From Dromiciops gliroides (lineage: Eukaryota; Chordata; Mammalia; Microbiotheria; Microbiotheriidae), in NCBI RefSeq assembly GCF_019393635.1, contig NC_057861.1, positions 734,898,232-734,962,231 of the forward strand: a stretch of DNA of 64,000 nucleotides, written 5' to 3'. How positions within the stretch are numbered: position 1 is the first letter of the stretch; each line of letters starts with the position of its first letter. The translations under genes and the position numbers were made by a program. Below are positions 41,380 to 52,169 of this stretch, piece after piece. Under the pieces are notes generated by a model. The model did not search any database. It was not told where the DNA came from and worked only from the letters and a program-made list of their open reading frames with translations.

Positions 41380-41750
41380 CTGGTGTGGTGGAAAGAAAAC
41401 TGGACAGGGGAATCAAGAGAGGAGTTTTGCTCCCAGTCTTTGCCATCAACTAGCCATGTGACCTTGAACCTCAGTTTCTTTGCCTATGAGATGGCAGGTT
41501 GGACTAGATCCTGGCTTCTTAGCCTGGGGCTGCTGAACTTGTTAAAAAACAAAACAAACAAACAAACAAAAACATTGTTGACCGTTTCAGTAGAATTGGT
41601 GTCCTTTGCAATCCTATGAATTTTATTATTATCTGCATTTAAAAACATGATTCCAAGGAGTCTGTAGGCTTCACCAGCCAGCCAAAGGGGTCCATCTTGT
41701 ATGATGTCCAAGGTCCCTTTCTGTGTTAACATTCTGTCATCCTGGGAAAT
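41380..41750 (+). repeat. MIR-type SINE split by hAT relic
   Basis: GTGGTGGAAAGAAAACTGG, CTCAGTTTCTTTGCC, GGTTGGACTAGATCC, then after the insert GATGTCCAAGGTCCC and ATTCTGTCATCC. Confidence 0.75.
41515..41700 (+). mobile_element. hAT-type MITE relic
   Basis: TTCTTAGCCTGGGGC, GGTGTCCTTTGCAATCC, CATTTAAAAACATGATTCC, GTCTGTAGGCTTCACCAGCCAGCCAAAGGGGTCC. Same family as the 60,025 element. Confidence 0.7.
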
Positions 41751-42329
41751 TCAATGTGGGGGATGGAAGAAGGGAAAGTCATTCCTTGTTTCCACTGAGT
41801 TAGCAGAAGCTCTTTGAAGATCTTGGTTATGTCTTTGAAGGAAAGCAGGGAGGATGTTGGCTGACCCTAGAGGGAAAAGGAGTTCTCAGGCATAGGGTGT
41901 AATACATATGTGGGCCCAGTGTGGAGGTGGGGGTGGGGAATTGAATAGAGAGAGTGAAAAAGACCTGATTGCTGGGGATAGGAGAAGAAGCAGGGGAGCT
42001 CCTGCAATCCGCCTCCTTCCACTCCACTAATGGCTTGGACCAGCCCACCTGGTGAGTGGACGTGGGAACAGTGGATCTTTTCCAAAGCCTTTGCTTAGGG
42101 ATCCAGGTTTTAAATAAATGCTTGATACTGGTCATTTTGATAATGATATGCAGGGATCTTGTAATGATCAGGCCCTAGAAATAATTACAGAACACATTAA
42201 AATATCACTAATTAGGGGAGAGACTTCCAGCTGGGCCATGGGCACACCCAAAAGGGGACAACACCCTGGTGTGGTTATATCTTGGGTTTGGGAGTCCTCC
42301 TCTCTTCTATCATCTCTATAGGACAATAG
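41751..42329. other. unassigned DNA
   Basis: No recognised repeat or exon over about 580 bases. Confidence 0.35.
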
Positions 42330-42357
42330 ATTGAAGGACACTAGAGATCATCCAGTC

Positions 42358-42812
42358 TAGGGATTCTTCATCCTTTCTCGTGTCCTGGACCCTTTGGCCA
42401 TCTGGGGAAGTCCATAGGCCCCTTCTCAGAAGAAAACAGGCAACTAGGTCGTGCAGTAAATAGAGAGCACTGGGCTGGGAATCAGGAAGAATTATCTTCA
42501 TGAGTTCAAATCCGGCCTCAGACACTTATTAGCTGTGTGACCCCGGGCAAGTCACTTCACTCATATTGCCTCAGTTTCCTCATCTGAAAAATAAGCAGGA
42601 GAAGGAAATGGCAAACCACTCCAGTATCTTTGCCAAGCAAACCCAAAATACAGGGTCAAGAAGAGTCAGACACAACTGAAACAACAACAGACAGATTTTA
42701 GATAACCGAAAGAAACGCTAGATTTCAGGTAGAGATTGGTGAAAGTGAAGATGTAATTTGATTCCCACCCCCTTGAAATCCATCAGTTGACCCCCCACAT
42801 TAAGAATTCCTG
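42358..42812 (+). mobile_element. hAT-type MITE relic split by MAR1
   Basis: Starts TAGGGATTCTTCATCC and ends CATTAAGAATTCCTG, an imperfect terminal inverted repeat. Internal blocks are GTGTCCTGGACCCTTTGGCC and GTCCATAGGCCCCTTCTCAG. No transposase. Confidence 0.72.
42437..42690 (+). mobile_element. MAR1-like SINE inside hAT relic
   Basis: GGCAACTAGGTCGTGCAG, GTTCAAATCCGGCC, CTCAGTTTCCTCATC, GAGAAGGAAATGGCAAACC, AAGAGTCAGACACAACTG. Full length. Confidence 0.88.
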
Positions 42813-42965
42813 ATCTTCACTGACTCTTTCATCCTACAGGAGAGGTGACTGAGTTCTCAGAGTGGTGAAGTGATTTGTCCAAAGTCATACATCAAAGGGC
42901 AGGGCTAAAATTTGAATCCAGATGTTCGAATGCAGAGAACGCCCTTCCCAGTCTGCCTCTGCACA

Positions 42966-44300
42966 ATCCCTCAGGCTATAAAGGCTTCCCGGTGAACACA
43001 TTCAGTCAATCTCACCCCCTCCCTTCCGCCAACAAAGGAGGTTAAGTTTTCTATACCTCTGCTGTCCATGAAAGAGCCAAGAGGCTGTCTGAGATCTTAA
43101 TCCTCATCTCTTAATTAAACAACATTTCCGTGGATGACTGGACGTAAAAATGGAAAGTAGGTGTCAGAGTTACTTCTCATGGTCTCCGAGGATTTAAAAT
43201 CCGGGTGTTAACACTATGTGTTTGAGGACCCGTTGGGCTGTCTGGAGCCACAGATGGCCTTGAACCCTGGAAGTTTTATTAGGAGCCAAAATAAATAAAT
43301 GAGGGGAAGGCGGCCTTAAAGCTTCAGCGGACTGAACGATGCACGCAAAGGGCTCCTCGGGGTCCCTGGTGTTTGTCGTTCTGGACAGCTACTTTTAGGG
43401 TCTCCTTTCCATTACCAAGAGGAAGCACTGGGTTATGAAAAGTCGGCGTTACGTGGAAGGACCTGGCACGCCGGCTTGCAGCATTAACAGCTGAGGGGAG
43501 AAGAAGAATCCTTCGGAAGGCGATCAGTCTGAGCAATACTTCATCTCTGTTATGACAGGGTCCTCTTCCTGTCATTGTTCTTGAAGGGAAAGGGGAAAGG
43601 GAAGGGAGATGCGGCTCTGAAGGATCGAAGGGTTTTTGTTTTGTACTCAAAGAACCTGTAAACCCCGTGGAGATCGAGCGTTTGGGGCTGGTTTAATTCC
43701 CCCCACCCCCGCCCCAATAACTGCCTTCGTTTTAAAGTCAGACTTTTTTCAGAGAGAAACAGCTGCCTCTCGGGGCGCTGACAGTTTTATTTGGGCATTG
43801 AAACGCTCCTAGTATCTTGAGACAAGGCCAAAATGAAAAGCCACAGGAAATAAGTCATTATTTCTCAAGAGTGCATCAACTTCTTGTCTAGCCATCTGTC
43901 CAGTCATGCCCTTCGCTCTCCATCACGTGGCGGCTATACCAGTCTTTTCCCCACTTTTCTCTTCGGTGGTTGCTTAATAGCTGCAGTCCCCACCACTGGA
44001 GTTGAAATTTAGTGAAGATGAGTGAGAAAAACCAAGACATCAGGCATCCATCAAATATCCCTATCTATCCTGTACACCATTGTCTCTGGGTGTGGGGGTT
44101 GGGAAGCAGTGCGGGAATTGACCGCACCTTGTACCTCCATCGGGCTGGCCCTTCTGGGTCCCAGCCTTTTATGATTAACCTCTCTAAATGTTACCATGCA
44201 CAGACAAGTAACAAAAAGCCCCCAAACTTCCATATCATCAAAGAGATCATATGCTAAACTGTGTGGCAAGTTAGACACAAGGGTCAATGGTACCGTAGGG
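42966..44300. other. 1.3 kb repeat-free block with raised CpG content
   Basis: No repeat recognised. CpG dinucleotides are more frequent than elsewhere in the intron, especially 43,320-43,810 (AACGATGCACGC, GTCGGCGTTACG, CACGCCGGC, GATCGAGCG). Motifs include TCTTAATTAAACAAC and CCTTAAAG. No convincing exon. Candidate regulatory element. Confidence 0.5.
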
Positions 44301-44837
44301 TATGAGTGTGAAGAGCCTTCAGTTCCTAGGTCTCGCCTTATATGACTTCAATCTGAAAAATCCTACCTTTGGATTCTAAGCATCGATCGACTTTACTGAC
44401 TCCTTAGCGTGAATTAGTTTATGGAATTATTTTTAATAAATGTGTGAAAGTAATTTTAGGAGACAGAAGTGAATGAAGGGCCAAGGCATGGAGAATTTCC
44501 CATAAAGCCAGACCTATATGGATGGCCTGGTGTAGCACTGGACACCTAGGGAACCTGGGTGAATATGGTGAAAGATGAGACAGGGGGACACTAAGGAGAA
44601 ATTCTGCCTCGGATTGTCCTGACTGGCTGGTGCTAGAAGTCAGTGTGTTGGACTTTCAGAAATTCTGTCCTATCTTAGCACTTCATTTGTGGTCAGAGAG
44701 AATCCTCACTTCTATTTTTCTCATGAAATTTTAAACTGTAGGTAATTTACCTACCAGTTCTTGTGATGAAATCCATAGGTTGCCTTTCCTTTGTAAGGAA
44801 AGATGGCTCAAAAGGGAACAGGTCTGATTATTCTCCT
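44301..44837. other. unassigned DNA
   Basis: Ordinary intronic sequence without recognised repeats. Confidence 0.35.
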
Positions 44838-44945
44838 CATATCTAGACTCTTAATTCGCTGAGAGTAAGGGCAAAGACAGGGCCCCCAAGACAGGGACTT
44901 GCACATAGTAGGTGTTTACTGAATATATATTGAATAAATTAATGT
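44838..44945 (+). repeat. L2 3' terminus
   Basis: GCTGAGAGTAAGGGCAAAGACAGGG, TTGCACATAGTAGGTGTTTACTG. Confidence 0.7.
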
Positions 44946-45689
44946 TTTTCCCAAGACATAGCATCATCATCTCTGTGGCCTATGTCCTTCCAGATGTTGT
45001 AAATTGGATACCTTACTAAAGGGATTGGGGGGGGGCACCTACTCTTTGACTTTTTTTTTTTTAAGTACAGAAGGCAGGGGCTCTCAAGAAAACCAGAATG
45101 AAGACTCCGTTATAGGGGAAGGAAAAACCAAAGCCAATGATCTGCTTGTATTCCAATTAACATGAGGGAATATTTTTCCCCCTTAATCTCTCCCCTTATT
45201 TATTTTTTTATCCATCCATGGCAGTACAAATTCTTGGAATACTGCCCCAGAGTATGGGTGCTTGCTTTTTTGGAAAAAAGGGTAGGACAGCATGTGTCAA
45301 GCCCCCACATTACAATAGCTTGTCCCCCCAGTGTGCCATCTTCCACCCCTGAACCCCCTAGATGCCTCTCTCTCCAGTTCTCTGGCATCTCAAGACAGAA
45401 CTCAGAACACATCTTCCCATAGAGCCACTGATCTATTATATGGGATTCTCCAGGGCACTGGCATTCAGGTACAGAATGAATTAATTAGGCTTTGTCCATC
45501 AGGCTGGGAATTTGAGCATTGCAGGCAGCATTATTTGAAGGGAGACTATGTTTCAAGTTCCAAATACCTCACAGACATTCTGAACACGACCCAATTTGTA
45601 AGGTGAGAACTACCTGGACTGGTAGGTTAGAAATCCTGATGACTTAAATCAGTCCTAGAAGTCTACTTCTGTACTTGTAGAAGTCTACA
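44946..45689. other. unassigned DNA
   Basis: No recognised repeat; a G-run at 45,029 and a T-run at 45,051. Open frames at 45,162-45,606 overlap on both strands with no family features. Confidence 0.35.
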
Positions 45690-46036
45690 GCTGTAGACAG
45701 GCAGATTTAGGTAGATGTAAGGAAAACCTCCTAACAGTTAGGGCTGGGCAGATGTGGAAATGACCACCTTGGGAGTCTAACAGCTCCTCCTCATTAGAAG
45801 CCTCCAGTCAATAGCTGAATGGACATTTATATTTCAGGAGGATGTCAGCTCTTCGAGGATAAAGACTTTTCATTTTTTAAAACATATATGCCCCATACCT
45901 AACACACCTAGCAGAATGTCCCATGCTCTGTTGAATTGAATTATTGGGTATATATAGGGAAAATTCCTGTTCAAGTTTGGGTTGGACTAGGTGACCCTTG
46001 GGAATCTTTCCAACTCAGAGTCTATGATTCTATGAA
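45690..46036 (-). repeat. CR1/L3 LINE 3' end with inner L2 piece
   Basis: AAAACCTCCTAACAGTTAGGGC, GAAATGACCACCTTGGGAGTC, then GGGTTGGACTAGGTGACCC and CAACTCAGAGTCTATGATTC are in CR1/L3 reverse order. 45,840-45,945 is a forward L2 end (GCTCTTCGAGGATAAAGAC, AGCAGAATGTCCCATGC). Confidence 0.68.
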
Positions 46037-46044
46037 AAGACAGA

Positions 46045-46908
46045 ATTAACCCTTTTCAGTCATGTACGATTCTTCACGACCCCATTGGGAGTTTTCTTGA
46101 AAAAGAAAATGGTTTGCCATTGCCTTCTCCAGATAATTTTACAGATGAGGAAATGAGGCAAACAGGATTAAATGACTTGCACAAGGTTGTGGTAAAATGG
46201 AATTTGGCAGACTGATTGGGATGGGCCAAATCTGGCCTGTCCTGAGTGACATATGCTGCTGATGTCAGCAGGAGAAACCACTCTCCAATTGAGTTTGAAG
46301 GACCTTCCCTTTGGGGGAAGGAGAGTAAACGCTCACTGAGGGGAGCACACTCTCTTTCTGGTGGTGTGAGCTGCAGGACCGACAGAAAGTTTCTTTCTTG
46401 ATAGTTTTGTCCTGAGGGCCCTGACTGCAAAGCTGTTTCCCATTGAAGCTGTGGACCCCAGGTGGTGAATTAACATACAAGCCCTGCTCTTTTGAATTAG
46501 CTGAACTGGAGAGTTTGGGGATTGTATAGACTTAGGTTAGAGTTAGGGGGATTATCCATATTTCTTTTTCCCTATTCCCTTGTTTTTGATTTTATTAATT
46601 TCACCTTTGCTGTTTATTTTATTCCTATTAATAAAACCTGATTCATTTGTGGAAAAGAGGCTGTTAGGCTCCTTTCTTATTGGCCTGGGAGAAATATCTA
46701 AAAAGGCAGTTTGGAGGGGAAGGAGCTTTGGACCTAGAGGTCCTTCATTATTTCCGGGACGCCAGTATTATGGCGAGCCACTCAATTAACTCTCCCTATA
46801 TCAAATTTGTCCCCTACAATGTCATAAAGCTAGTAAGTATGTGAGGTTGGATTTGAATTCAGGTCTTTCTGACTCCAGGCCTGGTGCCTTGTTCAATGTG
46901 CCACTTAT
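46045..46908 (-). mobile_element. MAR1-like SINE split by solo LTR
   Basis: 46045-46187 (TTCAGTCATGTACGATTC, GGTTTGCCATTGCC, AGATGAGGAAATGAGGC) and 46819-46908 (AAAGCTAGTAAGTATGTGAGG, TTTGAATTCAGGTC). The two halves are continuous in the consensus. Confidence 0.85.
46184..46822 (+). mobile_element. solo LTR of an endogenous retrovirus
   Basis: 631-bp body at 46188-46818 begins TGTGG and ends CTACA, the TG...CA boundaries of retroviral LTRs. An AATAAA polyadenylation signal at 46,630 fixes the + orientation. Flanks aggt (46184-46187) and atgt (46819-46822) are a 4-bp TSD with one mismatch, exactly splitting a MAR1-like SINE. No gag, pol or env sequence is present: the provirus was lost by LTR-LTR recombination. 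The family is not identified. Confidence 0.82.
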
Positions 46909-48039
46909 CTATAAGGTGCAGAATACCTAGTGGTGAAGATATTCATTTGGTAGGAAAACATTAGGGAGTTTCAGCAGCTCACAAGGTCATTCTGAGTCAA
47001 TAGTGTGATACAGAGGTGAAAAAAAAAAGCTATTGCAATATAAATTGCTAAATTAAGAGTTATAGCTCTGATTAGATTGTGAAGTACTTTGGGGAGGCAG
47101 GGTGGGAGGATGTCTCTGTAACTTATTCTTGTTTGTGCCCATTAGAGAGCAAAGACTAAAGAAATACTTACAAATATTCTGTCCTCTCAGAACCATCCAT
47201 TATAGGTATCATTTTCCCATTAGACCTTAGTGTAGGAGCCTAGAAATGCAAGAATGATATTGAGTTAACTTTTAATTATTTCTTTCCAGTACAGTTGCAG
47301 ATTGTGAAAAAGGGTTGCCACATTTTTGTTCTGTGAAGACTGTAATTTTTCTTGGACATATATTCACACCTGTCTTTGCTTCTTGGAATAAAAATGGGTT
47401 TGAAGTTTTAACTTCAACACCATCAAATCTTGAATTAAAAATAAAGAAATAGGCTTGCCATACAATGATCATATTTGGAATATTATGGAAAGAGCGTCTT
47501 TGACAAATGAGATATATTCATATAAAATATATTGAGCTAAAATAACGCAAACTTTACAATATCTTCACTTTATCTCAAACATCAGGGGTTCTTTTCAAGT
47601 TTAATTTCTGCTCCCTAAATTTGTTGAGCAAGAATGTAATGACCATGATATTTTCCTAGGAGGCAAGGCAGAAATTATCTTTATCTTTTCATTTTTATAA
47701 ATAATGCCTCTAATCTTTAGAATATCTTCCCCATAACATCTGACATTTTGAAAACAATATAGTATTGGCTTGTGAATATCCTCAGGGTTTTACCAGAATG
47801 AGATTTTAAAAAATCAAGATGTTGTCATTTACTTGGTATCCAACATCCTCTTTTTAAAACCCACAACTATCTTGATTGTCTTAGAGGAATTTCTGTAGGA
47901 AAAAGATTGTGGGATGGTGAGTATAGTCAATGTTCCTGAAAGTTGACTGCATACTTAGGGATTTCTAGCTTTCTAAATAACTGTTCAACAGCCAAGAAAT
48001 GATCAAGATGAGAATTAGAAGTGTAGTTGTGATATCGTA
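46909..48039. other. 1.1 kb AT-rich unassigned DNA
   Basis: No SINE or DNA-transposon signature. Rather AT-rich (AATATAAATTGC, TATATTGAGC). Old LINE sequence cannot be excluded. Confidence 0.35.
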
Positions 48040-48295
48040 ACTATTATTATTCAGTCGTTTCAATTGTGTCTTACTTTTTGTGACCCCTTTTGGGATTTTC
48101 TTGGCAAAGTTACTTGGGTGGTTTGCCATTTCCTTTTCTAGCTCATTTTACAGATAAGGAAACTGAGGCAAACAGGGTTAAGTGACTTGCCCAGGGTCAC
48201 AAACTAGTAAGTTTCTGAGGCTAGATTTGAACTCAGGAAGATGTCTTCCTGACTTCTAGCCTGGCAATCTATCTACTGCACCACCTACCTGCCCG
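48040..48295 (-). mobile_element. MAR1-like SINE
   Basis: TTATTCAGTCGTTTCAATTGTG, GGCAAAGTTACTTGGGTGG, AGATAAGGAAACTGAGGC, GCACCACCTACCTGCCC. Full length. Confidence 0.9.
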
Positions 48296-48304
48296 TAAGC
48301 TCAA

Positions 48305-48527
48305 TTTTGTTATTGTTCAGATGTTTCAGTAGTGTCCAACTCTTCTTGACCACATTTTTAGGTTTTCTTGGCAGCGATATTGGGGTGGTTTACCATTTCC
48401 TTTTCCAGATCATTTTACAGATGAAGAAACTAAGGCAAATTGGGTTAAGTGACTTGTCCAGTATCATACAATGTCTTAGGCCAGATTTGAACTCATGAAG
48501 GTGAGTCTTCCTGACTCTAGGGCAGTG
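48305..48527 (-). mobile_element. MAR1-like SINE, tandem neighbour
   Basis: GTTATTGTTCAGATGTTTCAG, GGCAGCGATATTGGGGTGG, AGATGAAGAAACTAAGGC. Same orientation as the 48,040 copy, but independent divergence. Confidence 0.88.
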
Positions 48528-48559
48528 CCTGGTGAGTCATGTATGTACTTATCTTATTT

Positions 48560-48905
48560 GAATCTTTTCCCCCATTCTCCCCTCCCCCCCATCCCCTCCT
48601 TCCATTAAGTTCTTTGTAACAAAGGAAAACAGTTAAGCAAAACCAACTGACAGAGACTGACTGACAGTGTATACAACATCATGGACCCAGAGTCCACCAC
48701 CTCTACCAAATGATGGAAAGTGTGTTTCATCATCTGCCCTCTAGGATGATTCCTGATCTTGGCAATTAATCCACATCATTCAGCTGCCTTTTATTTGTGC
48801 TGAGGTTACTATGTACATTGTCCTGGTTTTGCTGACTCTGATGTTCACTCTGCATCAGTTTGTCCAAGTCTTCCCAGGTTTCTCCAAATTCCTCAGATTC
48901 ATCAT
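48560..48905 (-). repeat. old L1 3' end
   Basis: CATTGTCCTGGTTTTGCTGACTC, CTCTGCATCAGTTTGTCC, AAGTCTTCCCAGGTTTCTCC, ATTCATCATC. Parallels the younger L1 ends but diverged. Confidence 0.65.
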
Positions 48906-49239
48906 CTTCAGCTACTTCTCGCATGCCATGTTGTCTGGCCTTTGAGAAGCCCACCTGGGATTTGTCATATATGGGTGACAAGCATTTGAAGGAGAAAGAC
49001 TCATTGCAGAGTTAAAATCTGGGATGGGATGGGAGGGGTTGTCTACACAGTTCAGGTTAGAACAAACAGACACTCCAGCCCCTTATCACAAACCCCTCCC
49101 TCTTCCCATATAATTCAGAATGGAAACCAGTGTCAAAAGCAATTGTCTGAATAGTGGCCCTATGTTTCCAATTGTCTTTGGTCACCTGGGCTTTTTCAGT
49201 CATTAGTCTTGGGGAAAGTGGTCCCAGTGAGGATCCACT
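48906..49239. other. unassigned DNA
   Basis: About 330 bases without recognised repeats. Confidence 0.35.
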
Positions 49240-49465
49240 TCAACATAAATGACATTTGCAAAGTCCTTTAAAGTTTGCCAAATGCTTGCAGAGTCTCATT
49301 TTTTTTCCCTCACAAACTCCTTATGAAATTGACACGATAGCTGTTGTTATCTCCATTTTACAGATGAGGAAACTGAGGCTGAGAAATGAAATGTATTGGC
49401 CAGGGTCCTATAGGTGGAATTTGAACCCAGGTCTTCCTAACTACAATTCCACACTGATACCAGAA
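49240..49465 (-). repeat. THER1-type SINE
   Basis: CAAAGTCCTTTAAAGTTTGCC, TCACAAACTCCTTATG, TTTACAGATGAGGAAACTGAGGC, GAACCCAGGTCTTCC. Confidence 0.83.
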
Positions 49466-49764
49466 AATGCCCTTTTCTCTGACCATTTGCTCACTAATAA
49501 AGGCATATCCATTCTACAGAGTAGTGAGGAAAGTGCTTCATAAACCTTGGGACATTATAGAAAAGGGAGGTACAACAATAAAAGATAAATTTCTTGCTTC
49601 CTCCAGGCTCGCAGGCGGCCACAGCCAGCTCTACAGTGACGGGTGTCACAGTTAACCCAGCCCCAGACAACAAGGCAGCTGAAAACATGTCCTCAACACA
49701 ATGGCTTCTCTGTTGAGAAATCTGACCATTCTGAGTTCCTTGCAGGCTAAGACAGGATTGGTGA

Positions 49765-49940
49765 ATGGAAGGGTTAGGGCTGGAAGGGACTGTAGAGGCC
49801 ACTCCGTTGAATGTCCTCATTTTACAAATGAGGAAACTGAGTCCCAGAATGGAGAAGTAATCTGTTCAGTTGTAGTAAGTGAGATTCAGGATTTGAATTC
49901 AGATCTATTGACTGAAGCCACCAAGCTTTTCAGCAGAGAA
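49765..49940 (-). repeat. MIR-type SINE
   Basis: GGGCTGGAAGGGACTGTAGAGG, CAAATGAGGAAACTGAGTCCC, GATTTGAATTCAGATC. Confidence 0.8.
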
Positions 49941-49949
49941 AGAAATAGG

Positions 49950-50080
49950 AATACTGTATGCTGTGTTAGAAAGAGTCCTAAACTTAGTAACAGAAGGTCT
50001 GGGTTTGAATCTTGCCTCAGAAACTTTTGTATGACCAAGTGTTGACCTCTGTGAGCCTGTCTTTTCATCTGGAAATTATG
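49950..50080 (+). repeat. MIR-type SINE
   Basis: GCTGTGTTAGAAAGAGTCC, GGTCTGGGTTTGAATCTTGCC, CTTTTCATCTGG. Head-to-head with the previous MIR. Confidence 0.72.
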
Positions 50081-50081
50081 T

Positions 50082-50323
50082 GGTTATTCAGTCATTTTGG
50101 TCATATACAACTCTTCATAACCCCATTTGGCATTTTTTTGGCAGAGATACTGTAGTTGTTGGCTATTTCCTTCTCCAACTCAGATTACAGATGAGAAAAC
50201 TGAGGCAAACAGGGTCAAGTGTCTTGCCCAGGGTCTCACAGCTAGTGTCTGATGCCAGATTTGAACTCAGGTCTTCCTGATTCCTAGCCAGGTGCTCTAT
50301 CTATTGCACCACCTAGATTCCCC
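50082..50323 (-). mobile_element. MAR1-like SINE
   Basis: TTATTCAGTCATTTTGGTC, GGCAGAGATACTGTAGTTG, GATGAGAAAACTGAGGC, GCACCACCTAGATTCCCC. Confidence 0.9.
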
Positions 50324-50674
50324 ATGGAGGTGATATTAACCCCCTTTTCCCCACCTCAAAGGGCTTTTATGAGGAAAGTCCTTTATTAACTGTGGAGTGG
50401 AATTGAAAGGAGAGTTGTCTCTATGTGTTACCTCATGTACACGATTAAGGAGCAGAGGACTCTGGGACACCAGGAATGGAAATGCCATGACATTGTATTT
50501 TAGAGCCTTCTCTCAAGGTCCTGGATAAGCACCCCAATTTGTTTTGGTGGGGACAAAGTAAATAGATGGCTTTGGGTAATTATAGGCCCCCATGAAACCC
50601 TTGTCTTCCCTAGAGGCCTTACACAATAACACAATAACTTCTGGACCAAAGGAGAAAAAAACAAACAGACCGTA
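50324..50674. other. unassigned DNA
   Basis: About 350 bases, no recognised repeat. Confidence 0.35.
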
Positions 50675-50876
50675 ACTTATCTTTACAGGGCACTTTGAAC
50701 TTTGCAAAGCTTTCACACTAATAACAGAATCTGTTCTTATCCCCATTTCACAGATGAGGAAACTGTAACCTCAAGGTGTTAAATGACTGGTACAGGTCCA
50801 CAGTTAGTCAGTGTTTGGGGCATGATTCAAACCCAGGTCTTCCTGGCCCCCAGTCTGGTGATTTTTCTACCATACG
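50675..50876 (-). repeat. THER1-type SINE
   Basis: GGGCACTTTGAACTTTGC, TTCACAGATGAGGAAACTG, CAAACCCAGGTCTTCC. Confidence 0.8.
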
Positions 50877-51146
50877 GTGAGGCTTCTTACAAAATGACAG
50901 CAGCCTCAATAGATCACCATCCCCTCTTAAATTGGAAGCTGCTGTGTCACTTCACTTCTTCACATCCTCCCAATGGACTGGACTTCTTCTGAGCTGAGTG
51001 AGTTCGATCCATGAAACAAAAATAGATTGGGTACCTAGAGTTCCAATTAAATTTTCTATTCATTCATCTCTTTTTCTTACTGGTGGTGGGGGCAGGGAGA
51101 GAATGTCTCCCCAGCTTATACTCAAGAGCAAAAGAAGGGAAGCAAA
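50877..51146. other. unassigned DNA
   Basis: No recognised feature. Confidence 0.35.
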
Positions 51147-51362
51147 TAATCATATTAATTGTCTACTACATGCCAGGCACTATCCTAAGAGCTTTATAAA
51201 TTTTATCTCATTTGATCTTCACAACAACCTTAGGAGGTAAGTGCTATTATTACCACCATTTTACAGTTGAAGAAACTGAGGCAGACAGAGGTTAAGAGAC
51301 TTGCCCAGAGTCACGGATCTAGTAAGTGTCTAAGGTTGGATCTGAACTCAGGTCTTCCTGCC
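51147..51362 (-). repeat. THER1-type SINE
   Basis: CTACATGCCAGGCACTATCC, GATCTTCACAACAACCTTAGG, AAGAAACTGAGGCAGACAG, GATCTGAACTCAGGTC. Confidence 0.87.
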
Positions 51363-51478
51363 ATCAAGGAACTAATATTTGAATAGGGCATATGGTGTGT
51401 AAAAATGTACTGTATGAGATCCAGTATAAATGGAAAGTGATCTCAGAGGGAAGGGACTAGCAGTGGGGAGAGATTAAC
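51363..51478 (-). repeat. L2 fragment
   Basis: AAGGAACTAATATTTGAATAGG and GTGATCTCAGAGGGAAGGGACTAGC, parallel to the 5236-5480 copy. Confidence 0.5.
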
Positions 51479-52165
51479 ATCATCACAGATCTAGTGGGTT
51501 TGGTGGGTCTGTCCTCCCTTACCAGACAGAACAGCTGAACCCCCACCAGCTGAGTGAATTAACTCCCCTAGAGAGAGGGGCATGGTCTCTGGAGATCTGA
51601 TCCATAGAGTGCCCAGCAGAATGGGGAGATAGTAGAAGCAAGAAGACCCTTTGGGAAGCTTTTGCGCAAATCGCAGACCAGGAATGTGGTACAAATCATG
51701 CTCATGTTTTCCCTCCCACCCTTTCTGACCCCTGCAACTGTAAGAAGAACATCTACTTGGCTTCCCACTGCTAGACTGACCCTTCTAATGATTACTGCTT
51801 TGGTCAATGTCCTCTTCAATGGGTTCCCATTGCCTTAATTCCAAGCCTCTTTAAACTTTAAATAAGAGAGATAATTCCCTTCCATGCTTCCTTTGTTCTC
51901 CTTCTTGGAAACTGTTTTTGAAGCAGGGTTCAGATACCTTCAGAAACCCCATAGAAGAAAGTGATTTCCATAGCAGCTGTAACCATGGCAAACCTTCAAA
52001 ATGGCTCCTGCTCCTTCCTATGTTTCACTTCTCTTCCTTCTCCCTTTTGGTTGGTTTGCTTGATAAAGCAATGCAAGTATTTACCTTATTGTTTTTCTAA
52101 CATCCAAAGCTCATTAAATAGGCTCTTCTCTTTCCCTTCTGAATGTGATTCATCTTTGTTCTAAT
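51479..52165. other. unassigned DNA with weak L2 piece
   Basis: 51,760-51,840 is faintly L2-like (CTAATGATTACTG, GGGTTCCCATTGCC). The rest shows no recognised repeat or exon. Confidence 0.35.
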
Positions 52166-52169
52166 GTTC

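Larger units (their letters stand above)
42330..42965 (-). repeat. MIR-type SINE, outer layer of a three-level nest
   Basis: 42,330-42,357 (AAGGACACTAGAGATCATCC) and 42,818-42,965 (CAGGAGAGGTGACTGAG, TTGTCCAAAGTCATAC, AAATTTGAATCC). Split by the hAT relic. Confidence 0.7.

Noticed and set aside
41075..41461. 128-codon plus-strand frame in the intron
   Set aside because: Its last third is MIR sequence and no acceptor/donor pair frames it.
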